Shown here: in pieces, positions 15,872 to 22,428 of the stretch
How positions within the stretch are numbered: position 1 is the stretch's first letter
Layout: the number at the start of each line of letters is the position of its first letter
Origin: Anaerolineaceae bacterium
GTDB taxonomy: Bacteria; Chloroflexota; Anaerolineae; Aggregatilineales; Phototrophicaceae
Direction: 5' to 3'
Length of the DNA: 47,626 bases
NCBI GenBank assembly: GCA_020634135.1
Contig: JACKCG010000013.1
Location: 1 to 47,626 of the forward strand
The notes under the pieces: generated by a model
Database searches by the model: none
What the model saw: only the letters and a program-made list of their open reading frames with translations
What the model was told of the DNA's origin: nothing
Program-made: the position numbers and the translations under genes

Positions 15872-16594
15872 ATGTACCACTGTAAGGGATACCCCGTTCA
15901 ACTCATCCTGTTCGATATTGATGGCACACTGCTGTGGCCGAAGGGCGCTGGCCGGGAATCCACCCGCGCCGCCATGCGAGAGGTCTTCGGGGGCGAGGGC
16001 AGCCTGGATGACCATCACTTCGGCGGTAAAACTGACTGGTTCACATTGTCGGAACTCCTGCGCGATTCCGGGTTGAATGCTCAGGAGATTGGTCGCCGGA
16101 TGCCGGAGTACGAGCGGGTGATTGCCCATCATTTAGGGGGGATGATCGCGGATTTCCCAATCGCGCCGTGCCCAGGGGCGCTGGACCTGGTGCGCCGGCT
16201 GGTGGCACAAAATACGCTTCTGCTGGGCATCATCACCGGGAATGTTTCGACAACCGCACCGCTCAAACTACGCGCCGCCGGTTTTGACCCAGCCTGGTTT
16301 GCCGTGGGGGCGTATGGGAGCGAATCAACAGACCGCAACGACCTGCCCTTCCTGGCGCTGGAACGGGCGGAGCGACTGCGCGGGCATCCCATCCCGGCGC
16401 AAAGTGTCATTGTGGTGGGCGATACCCCGGCGGACGTGGCCTGTGCGCGAGCGGTAGGCGCGGTGGCTGTCGCGGTGCAGACCGGCTTCAGCAACCAGGA
16501 GAGCCTGGAAGCAGCGCAACCGGATTATCTGCTGGACGACCTGACCTCGTTTTTCACCCACGTCATCACCGGGAAAGCGCGGGCGGGCAGGTAG
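15872..16594 (+). CDS. HAD-superfamily phosphatase (phosphoglycolate phosphatase-like)
   Basis: A 240-aa HAD hydrolase with a helical cap inserted after motif I. Motif I is FDIDGTL near residue 14 (nucleophile and general-acid Asp); motif II is IITGN; motif IV is VVGDTPADVACARAVG. It therefore dephosphorylates a small phosphorylated metabolite, with phosphoglycolate as the textbook example of this subclass; the real substrate is unknown. AGAGGA lies 10 bases before the ATG. It follows the esterase gene by 42 bases. Confidence 0.85.
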   Translation: MYHCKGYPVQLILFDIDGTLLWPKGAGRESTRAAMREVFGGEGSLDDHHFGGKTDWFTLSELLRDSGLNAQEIGRRMPEYERVIAHHLGGMIADFPIAPCPGALDLVRRLVAQNTLLLGIITGNVSTTAPLKLRAAGFDPAWFAVGAYGSESTDRNDLPFLALERAERLRGHPIPAQSVIVVGDTPADVACARAVGAVAVAVQTGFSNQESLEAAQPDYLLDDLTSFFTHVITGKARAGR

Positions 16595-16643
16595 GGCGTT
16601 AGCAGGCGCGCTTAGGCAAAATTAACGAAAAATGAGAAATTCC

Positions 16644-16661
16644 AACCCGCCAGCGCGGGTT
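16644..16661. repeat. Inverted repeat downstream of HAD gene
   Basis: AACCCGC-CAGC-GCGGGTT is a perfect 7-bp stem with a 4-base loop, 50 bases after the HAD stop. The plus strand lacks a T-run, so it is at best a weak terminator. Confidence 0.4.
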
Positions 16662-16832
16662 AATAGTAATATTAGAGATAGAGGCCAAGCAGTCTGAGGT
16701 GGATTTTCTCTTAGACAGTATGTTGGTGAAGTGAATAAGGCCTGATTATAGAAAATATTTACACGAACATGCCCCATCCTGCCCACTCTGTCACGCGGGT
16801 TGATGTTTGTTATTTCATTGGAGAATGTTTTC

Positions 16833-17435
16833 ATGACGCAGTTTGCCCCCGATACGAGCGACGCGGCACTCATTCAATTTGTCCGCGAAAATGATCTTGA
16901 TGCGCTGGGTGTGCTGTTTGATCGCTACTACCAGCAAATTTACCGGGCAGCCGTTTCAATTACGCAAGACGACGCGGCTGCTGAGGACATCACACAAGAT
17001 TGTTTTTTGAAGATTCATCGTTATGCCAACCGGATTGATACCAATTTACCGTTAGCCCCCTGGCTATACCGGGTGACAGTGAACCTCAGTTATACTTGGG
17101 TGTCTCGGCGGAACAAACGGCGGGTCTCACTGGAAGCAGTGATTGACCGGTTGATGTGCCCGGTCTGGCAGTCGCCGGATCATCTTGCCGAGTACGCCGA
17201 TATGCAGGCACAAGTCCGCCAGGCGATTAAAGAGCTTTCGTTTAACCAGCGCGTGGTGGTCGTTCTGCACTATCTGAACGGGTTAAGCCTGGACGAGATT
17301 GCCGAAACGCTCAACTGCCCGGTAGGCACTGTAAAGAGCCGTTTACACTATGCCAGGGAAAATCTTCGGCGCCGCCTTGACGCGGTGAACTGGTCGCAAG
17401 AGATGGGGATTACCGCTCATGGATTTGCAGGATAG
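16833..17435 (+). CDS. ECF-type RNA polymerase sigma factor
   Basis: A 200-aa sigma-70 family protein with only regions 2 and 4. Region 2 covers roughly residues 20-90 (FDRYYQQIYRAA, AAAEDITQDCFLKIHRY, PWLYRVTVNLSY). Region 4 covers about 135-185 (LSFNQRVVVVLHYLNGLSLDEIA, then a helix-turn-helix with VGTVKSRLHYAR). The ATG at 16833 has GGAGAA about 8 bases upstream; the frame reaches back to 16800. Its 3' end overlaps the next gene by 17 bases, where an anti-sigma factor is normally found. Confidence 0.92.
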   Translation: MTQFAPDTSDAALIQFVRENDLDALGVLFDRYYQQIYRAAVSITQDDAAAEDITQDCFLKIHRYANRIDTNLPLAPWLYRVTVNLSYTWVSRRNKRRVSLEAVIDRLMCPVWQSPDHLAEYADMQAQVRQAIKELSFNQRVVVVLHYLNGLSLDEIAETLNCPVGTVKSRLHYARENLRRRLDAVNWSQEMGITAHGFAG

Positions 17436-17787
17436 GAAGACTTTAGACTCCCGGATACGTTCGGCGTTGAGTACGCAAGCGAACCCGACACCCGCGCACC
17501 AGGCGTATCTCCGGGAGCGTCTGCTGGACCGGGCAAGCCAGCAAGCCATCCTCCCGCCTTCACCTTTCGCACGGTTGAAGCGTAACCTGATGGCCGGTCT
17601 ATACCGGACACAGGATATGTTTCACCTGCTGGGCGTGTTGTTCATGGAAGATGACCGCTACCACCGGGCGTATTATCAACGCGCCATTGATGTCTCCTAC
17701 TACACCCGTAAACACAAGCTGGGGCGGCTGGCCGGGGACTATCTTGAGCCGCTGCGCTATAATATGATGAAGATCAACGTGTATTAG
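17419..17787 (+). CDS. Unrecognised 122-aa protein overlapping ECF sigma
   Basis: A 122-aa soluble, basic, tyrosine-rich protein overlapping the sigma gene by 17 bases. I recognise no domain: there is no transmembrane helix and no HxxxCxxC zinc anti-sigma motif. The C-terminal half contains a hydrophobic patch (FHLLGVLFM) and many Tyr and Arg residues. Position suggests a regulator or partner of the sigma factor. A strong terminator follows, so the pair forms a two-gene operon. Confidence 0.7.
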   Translation: MDLQDRKTLDSRIRSALSTQANPTPAHQAYLRERLLDRASQQAILPPSPFARLKRNLMAGLYRTQDMFHLLGVLFMEDDRYHRAYYQRAIDVSYYTRKHKLGRLAGDYLEPLRYNMMKINVY

Positions 17788-17815
17788 GCCGCTGGGCTGC
17801 GTAATTTTAAAAAGC

Positions 17816-17841
17816 AAATCCCCTCAGGCGAGGGGATTTTT
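17816..17841 (+). terminator. Intrinsic terminator of the ECF sigma operon
   Basis: AAATCCCCTC-AGGC-GAGGGGATTTTT: a 9-bp stem with a tetraloop followed by a T-run, 29 bases after the preceding stop and before the convergent TPR gene. Confidence 0.9.
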
Positions 17842-17882
17842 CGTTTATCGTGTCAGGCAAGGCTGGTTGGGAGGAAACCCCG

Positions 17883-19232
17883 CTAATCCGAAGCGGGTTC
17901 GGCCTCGGCCTGGGCTTTGCGTTTAGCGACCTGCACCTGGATGGCTTCGATGGCGGTGCGGACATGCCCCGCGTTCTCTACGCCCAATGCCTGCTCCAAC
18001 CTTTCCAGCGTTTCTACCAGGATTTCGAATACATACGGGCCTTCCGACGGCGCGACATGCAGAACCGAAAAGAGGGTCTCGTTGGCTTCTTCGACCTTGC
18101 CCAGCGCCAGCCGGGAAGTCAGCAGGTCAGCATAGGCCCAATAGTTATCCACGTCCGCCTGGACCTCACCTTTCGCCAACTGCTCCACCCGTTCGTAGGT
18201 CTGGATCATGGCGTCCTTGTTCTGAGTCTGGAGGTAGAGCAACGCCAGGTTGCTGAAGGCATAAGACGACTGCGGGGTGATGGCAGCGGCCTTTTCATAG
18301 GCGTCAATCGCTTCCGGAATCTGGCCGCGCCGCCGGTAGAGGCCGCCTAATGATCCCCACCAGGATTCGCCGTCGTCGTCTACCAGTTTGGGCGAGGCGG
18401 TGAGCGCCTGGAGCAGATACGACTCCGCCCGGTTGAGGGTCTGGTTGCGTTCCGACCCGGCCTGCATTTTCTCGCCAATCCGCCGGTTGACATACCCCAG
18501 CCCGGCCAGCGCCGGGGCAAAATCCGCCTCAATTCCCAGCGCCATGTTCAGGTATCTCTGGGCGTCATCCAGCATCCCGGCCTGGGTATATACATAGCCG
18601 ACGCGGTAGCAGGCGATGAGATTGGATGGATCGAGTTCCAGCGCCCGGCGATAGGTATCAATCGCGCCGGTGAAGTCCTGGGATTTGTACTGGCGTTCGC
18701 CCAGGGGCATGAAGGACATAGCGAGATTGGCGCGGGCGGCTTTCTCGCGCTGGTCTTCAACGATGGCCTGTAAGTCTTCGCGGATAGCGACCAGTTCGGC
18801 CTGGCGAGCTTTCATTTCATCGGAGAAGCGCTGGAGGGCCTGGTCGAGTTCCTCCTGGACGCGCTGGCGAGCATCTTCCAGTTCTTTGGTCACGTTCGTG
18901 CGGGTTTCCTCGACCTGGGCGCGAGCAGAATTCAAGCCCCGGAAACCAACGGCGCCACCAGCCACCGCCAGGATGGTGCCGACGATACTCAACACTGAGA
19001 CGATCAGGCCAACGCCCTCGAATATCCCCAGGATATTGATGGCGCGATCAAATTCATATTTGGCTTCTTCAGCGGACTGGGTCACCTGCTGGAAAAGCTC
19101 ATCCATTTCTTCCGGCGTGCGGGTAGGCTGTGCGTCCGCCGCGCCGGTATCCGCCGTATCCTGCGCCGAGGCCACCGGCAGACCAACGAGCAGGATTGCG
19201 ATAAGAACCATAATCCAAGATAAGCGCCGCAT
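17883..19232 (-). CDS. Membrane-anchored TPR protein with coiled coil
   Basis: A 449-aa exported protein. Residues 1-23 form a signal peptide (cleavage after ASA likely). A second hydrophobic segment lies at about 70-97, followed by a charged coiled coil (about 100-165) and then at least four tetratricopeptide repeats between about 170 and 400, e.g. GAIDTYRRALELDP and EAIDAYEKAAAITP. TPR units build protein-protein scaffolds, here probably outside or at the membrane. AGGAG lies 9 bases before the ATG. The specific partner is unknown. Confidence 0.82.
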   Translation of the reverse strand: MRRLSWIMVLIAILLVGLPVASAQDTADTGAADAQPTRTPEEMDELFQQVTQSAEEAKYEFDRAINILGIFEGVGLIVSVLSIVGTILAVAGGAVGFRGLNSARAQVEETRTNVTKELEDARQRVQEELDQALQRFSDEMKARQAELVAIREDLQAIVEDQREKAARANLAMSFMPLGERQYKSQDFTGAIDTYRRALELDPSNLIACYRVGYVYTQAGMLDDAQRYLNMALGIEADFAPALAGLGYVNRRIGEKMQAGSERNQTLNRAESYLLQALTASPKLVDDDGESWWGSLGGLYRRRGQIPEAIDAYEKAAAITPQSSYAFSNLALLYLQTQNKDAMIQTYERVEQLAKGEVQADVDNYWAYADLLTSRLALGKVEEANETLFSVLHVAPSEGPYVFEILVETLERLEQALGVENAGHVRTAIEAIQVQVAKRKAQAEAEPASD

Positions 19233-19761
19233 TTCGCTGCACTCCTGATTACACGAACAAGTGGTTTGATTATAACAACATTGCGGAGATGGGGAAACCA
19301 GTTAGCGGGGTTTTGCCGCAAGTCTGGGATGTGCTGCGAGTGCCGCGATTGCAGTAATCCTCCCGTGAGTGGAGATGTACCTGTGCTGCAAAAGGCGCGA
19401 GGTTGCTGCAAAAGGGCTGCTGGCCGCTGGCCGCTGGCTGAGGGGGCTGACCGTGCTGAGGCCTGGGGAGAATCTGATCACTGGGAGACGACCACCGATG
19501 ACTAATCTACAGGATTACGATAGCACACTTATGGGCAAAAGGGGTGAATCTTTGTTAGAAGATTTGTTCAGTATTTGGCAGTCCGGGGGCTGTATTTTAT
19601 CTATCAGACACCATGCACCGTAATCTTTACGGTTGAGTCGCGATATGTGCCCTATCATAACAGTAGACAACCAATTCGATCAGATGACAGGCATTTACAC
19701 TTGATTGAAGCTGAACGACAGCGTCACTGCGTACTGGTCGGATGAAAGGGACAAAAGAACA
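19233..19761. other. 529-base intergenic region with short direct repeats
   Basis: No convincing gene. It holds two copies of TGCTGCAAAAGG (19384-19395 and 19404-19415) with a 20-base period, then a short GCTGGCC tandem (about 19420-19440). The second half is noticeably more AT-rich. Short frames here have no supporting ribosome binding site or recognisable protein. Confidence 0.5.
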
Positions 19762-20007
19762 ATGGTAACCTGGATCGTCATCCTTGGGCTGGTACTGATC
19801 GTCGTATATGACGTGACTGAACAACGGAAGTGGGAACAATTAGCGCGGCAGGACAGGCGGCGGCGGGCGGCGCAGAAGTATTTTGCGCTGCATGGTCACC
19901 TGCAACCCGGATTCGATGCTGACGGAAACGAAATCGAACCCAGCGCCGAAACACTAAAACCGTATTCTGAGCGGGAACGTCGCTATCCTGCCACCAACAA
20001 ACAATAG
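19762..20007 (+). CDS. Small single-pass membrane protein
   Basis: An 81-aa frame with an N-terminal transmembrane helix (residues about 2-18, VTWIVILGLVLIVVYDV), followed by a basic arginine-rich stretch and a polar tail. AAGGGA precedes the ATG by about 10 bases. It runs convergent with the 470-aa membrane protein gene, 7 bases apart. No family recognised. Codon use looks coding, but a gene this short is uncertain. Confidence 0.5.
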   Translation: MVTWIVILGLVLIVVYDVTEQRKWEQLARQDRRRRAAQKYFALHGHLQPGFDADGNEIEPSAETLKPYSERERRYPATNKQ

Positions 20008-20014
20008 GTTACGG

Positions 20015-21427
20015 TTAGCCGACTGCGCCTGGCTCGTCGTCCGATTCTGACGGGAGCGGCCAGGTTTCCAACTGCGGCGGTGCGGCGGTGCCTGCGGGGG
20101 CGGCTTCCCCATTCGTGCTCATGGCATTGCCCACATTCACAGTCACCGGCGGCGTGGAGACATTGATGGGCGCATTCACCGATGGCGCGGCAGCCGACGA
20201 ACTCCCCCCGGTCAGGCGGCGCAGCAGGTCGAACCAGAAAGGCGCACCCTGGGCAATCGCAATTGCCGTCAGAACCCATCCCGCAAGCTTACTGACGAGC
20301 AGCCCTAACCAACCGGGATTCCCCAGCGGGAGCATATTCCACACATTACGCGCATTGTCAAACGGATTGGGCAGACCGAGGTCTACCTGTGCCTGCGCTT
20401 TATCGGCATCCACCGGGACATATTCCCAGCCCAGCGGGAGTTGCAGGTTGAGCAACTGCTCATACGTGACCTGAATAGGGGCCGTATCGCCGTTCTCCGT
20501 CCCATCCTGGGGGGTGGTCGTGCCGGTCACTGCCGATTCGAGGGCGGAAGTGCTGCCCTGGGCGCTGGCGACTACGGATGCCCGCAGCACGTTGTCATCC
20601 ATCAGCGCCCGTGTGATCTGGATAGTATCGGCATTCAACACGAAGGCCATCACAAAGCCGAGGATGAGCGAAATCCACTGGAGCTTCCGTTTATAGATGT
20701 CCCGGATACGGCTCATCCCATCATCAAACCAGGCCTGGACTTTACCCTGAGCGTCCTCCAGCGAAACCGCCGAGGCGATAATCGTCTCGATTGCGCCCTG
20801 GAAATGCACATTGTCAATCTGGCGGATGCCATCCAGCAGCGGGATGAGCGTGCCGCTCTTGACGTTCAACTCTCCCAGGCCATCTTCAACCTGTTCCAGC
20901 GCGTAAGAGAGCACCTGTTTGACGTTCTCGTTATCCAGCTTGAGAATCGCTTCCCGGAATTTCTTGGTGTCGGTATCGCCAAAGCTGCGCAGATCGCGGT
21001 AAAGTTCACGAATCTTCAGCTTGTCATCGTTGTTATCCATCAGGTTGATGGCTTCGTCCAGCGGGCGGTAAATCTCGTAATTGGATTTCGCCGTGAGGAC
21101 ACTCACCAGAGCGCTGACAAAGGTTTCCGACGGAATATAGGAGACTTTGGTGGTCTTGCCGTTGATGATTTCCTCTTTGCGCTGGGTGGTCAGTGTATCG
21201 GTGGGACGCACCTGGTCTTCCACCATGCGAATGAGGGGATGCGCCAGGATTTTGGCCTGCAAATCCTTGTCTGTCACCAGATTCATCAGGCCCTCCTTCA
21301 ACTGCTCGGCACGCAAATTGAAGAAGTTCAAGATGAGCGAGTTCAACTGGGTCGCAATCAAGCTCAACAGGGTATAGGTAAAGAACAGCCCAACCGCCGC
21401 CTGCAGAATTGGTGAGTCCAGAGACAT
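20015..21427 (-). CDS. Membrane protein of unrecognised family (470 aa)
   Basis: A 470-aa protein with a hydrophobic N-terminal helix (about 10-35), a long polar region with a charged loop, a second helix around LQWISLILGFVMAFVLNADT (about 248-268) and a third near 380-405, then a Gly/Ala/Pro/Thr-rich tail. The N-terminal layout (helix, then ALxHPLIRM-like and YIPSETF segments) looks like a conserved family I cannot name. GGAGGGG precedes the ATG. No enzyme motif is visible. Confidence 0.75.
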   Translation of the reverse strand: MSLDSPILQAAVGLFFTYTLLSLIATQLNSLILNFFNLRAEQLKEGLMNLVTDKDLQAKILAHPLIRMVEDQVRPTDTLTTQRKEEIINGKTTKVSYIPSETFVSALVSVLTAKSNYEIYRPLDEAINLMDNNDDKLKIRELYRDLRSFGDTDTKKFREAILKLDNENVKQVLSYALEQVEDGLGELNVKSGTLIPLLDGIRQIDNVHFQGAIETIIASAVSLEDAQGKVQAWFDDGMSRIRDIYKRKLQWISLILGFVMAFVLNADTIQITRALMDDNVLRASVVASAQGSTSALESAVTGTTTPQDGTENGDTAPIQVTYEQLLNLQLPLGWEYVPVDADKAQAQVDLGLPNPFDNARNVWNMLPLGNPGWLGLLVSKLAGWVLTAIAIAQGAPFWFDLLRRLTGGSSSAAAPSVNAPINVSTPPVTVNVGNAMSTNGEAAPAGTAAPPQLETWPLPSESDDEPGAVG

Positions 21428-21664
21428 GGTTATCCCCTCCAGAGTATGCGGACGAGTCCAATTTCAACTATAACACCAATGGCGGTTTGCAACAATTTTT
21501 GCCACAGACGGAGGCCGGGCAATCGCACAGAACGGCCTTTGAAGTGTTTCGCCCAACCTTCACCGCTTCCAAACCTACGGTTCTGCCTCTCTCTATTGCA
21601 CGGCGCGGGGAAAAGAGCGCAGCGAGTAGGGGTGAGGTTGGCGTGACGAATTTACGGATAGGTT

Positions 21665-22234
21665 TTAAGCTCGTCCAATCTGTTTGTAGTGGATCAAGAT
21701 GTTCCCAGAAGCAAAGTGTCGCGTTTCGATTAGGTTAAGGTCACGCCTGGAAACCCTATCGAACAGGGACTTGCCCGCCCCCAGGATAACCGGCGTGACG
21801 ATGAACAGGTACTCATCAATCAGTCCGGCGTTCGTCAACTGCTGCACAAGCGAACCGCTGCCAAATACGGTGATGTCTGTACCGGCCTCTCGCTTGAGCG
21901 CCTGGGTAATCGGGGTAACATCACCTTTGACCAGCCGCGAATTCATCCAGGTCACTCCGTCCAGCGTATTGGAGAACACCACTTTGGTCATCCGGTCGAG
22001 TTCCAGTGAGAGGCTGCGGTCATTTTCGGAAGCGGTGGGGTCTTGCCCGACCAGCGGCCAGTAGGCTGCAAACATCTGATAGGTGGATCGGCCAAACAGC
22101 ACGGTATCCGCCTGCATCATTTCGTGTGAGGCTTTGTCCACTTCAGGGTCATGGATAAACCAGTCAATTTCCCCATTCGGGCCAGCGTAATAACCATCCA
22201 GCGAAACGCGGTTCAGCATCTTGATTTTCTTCAT
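21665..22234 (-). CDS. RibD C-terminal/dihydrofolate reductase-like reductase
   Basis: A 189-aa protein of the RibD_C family (NAD(P)H-dependent, DHFR fold). Motifs seen: SLDGYYAGPNGEIDWF, DTVLFGRSTYQMF and the nucleotide-binding VFGSGSLVQQL. These stand-alone proteins are usually uncharacterised reductases, not riboflavin enzymes. I chose the ATG at 22234, with AAGGAG 6 bases upstream; the frame extends to 22297. It is divergent from the TIR-KAP gene, and a perfect palindrome lies between its promoter and start. Confidence 0.88.
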   Translation of the reverse strand: MKKIKMLNRVSLDGYYAGPNGEIDWFIHDPEVDKASHEMMQADTVLFGRSTYQMFAAYWPLVGQDPTASENDRSLSLELDRMTKVVFSNTLDGVTWMNSRLVKGDVTPITQALKREAGTDITVFGSGSLVQQLTNAGLIDEYLFIVTPVILGAGKSLFDRVSRRDLNLIETRHFASGNILIHYKQIGRA

Positions 22235-22259
22235 GTCCCTCTCCTTATCACTCATAAAA

Positions 22260-22273
22260 AGAACAAATGTTCT
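22260..22273. promoter_or_regulatory. Perfect palindromic operator candidate (GAAC-N4-GTTC)
   Basis: AGAACA-AA-TGTTCT is a 14-base perfect inverted repeat, 26 bases before the RibD-like start and just downstream of its predicted promoter, where a repressor would block elongation or initiation. Its GAAC-N4-GTTC core equals the Bacillus-type LexA box consensus. That makes DNA-damage control possible but not shown. Confidence 0.55.
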
Positions 22274-22285
22274 GGTGATGTGGAT

Positions 22286-22315
22286 AGTGTACTCCAATGG
22301 AGACTATGATTTCAA
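22286..22315 (-). promoter_or_regulatory. Probable promoter of the RibD-like gene
   Basis: On the minus strand TTGAAA (22315-22310), 18-base spacer, TACACT (22291-22286). The predicted start of transcription is about 22279, which places the palindrome at 22260-22273 directly inside the early transcribed region. Confidence 0.4.
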
Positions 22316-22360
22316 GAGGCGATCCGGGGGATTATCAGGCCGCCCCGGCGCTGTTTTTGA

Positions 22361-22389
22361 TTGCCGGCCTATATATTCTCATCTACAAT
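22361..22389 (+). promoter_or_regulatory. Probable promoter of the TIR-KAP gene
   Basis: TTGCCG (22361-22366), 17-base spacer, TACAAT (22384-22389). Transcription would start near 22396, which favours translation from ATG 22429 over the upstream in-frame ATG at 22297. Confidence 0.4.
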
Positions 22390-22428
22390 GAAATAGTCGC
22401 GTTGTGTGGGCTGCACTGGATAAAGCTT

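Noticed and set aside
19384..19415. Two 12-base direct repeats considered as a CRISPR fragment
   Set aside because: Only two copies with an 8-base gap, far too short for a repeat-spacer array, and no cas genes.
19369..19623. 84-aa frame in the repeat-containing gap
   Set aside because: No recognisable protein and it spans the short direct repeats; no support beyond being open.
20441..21415. Open frame of 324 aa on the plus strand opposite the 470-aa membrane protein gene
   Set aside because: No ribosome binding site or domain. The minus-strand frame has signal-like helices and a strong ribosome binding site, so it is the coding one.
21600..21640. GCGCAGCGAGTAGGGGTGAGG-like stretch as a mobile element end
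   Set aside because: Looks like a repeat remnant, but no partner copy, inverted terminal repeat or transposase is visible in the window.
22297..22428. Upstream in-frame extension of the TIR-KAP gene with a hydrophobic helix
   Set aside because: A promoter-like pair (22361-22389) lies inside it and the TIR domain begins right after ATG 22429; kept only as an alternative.
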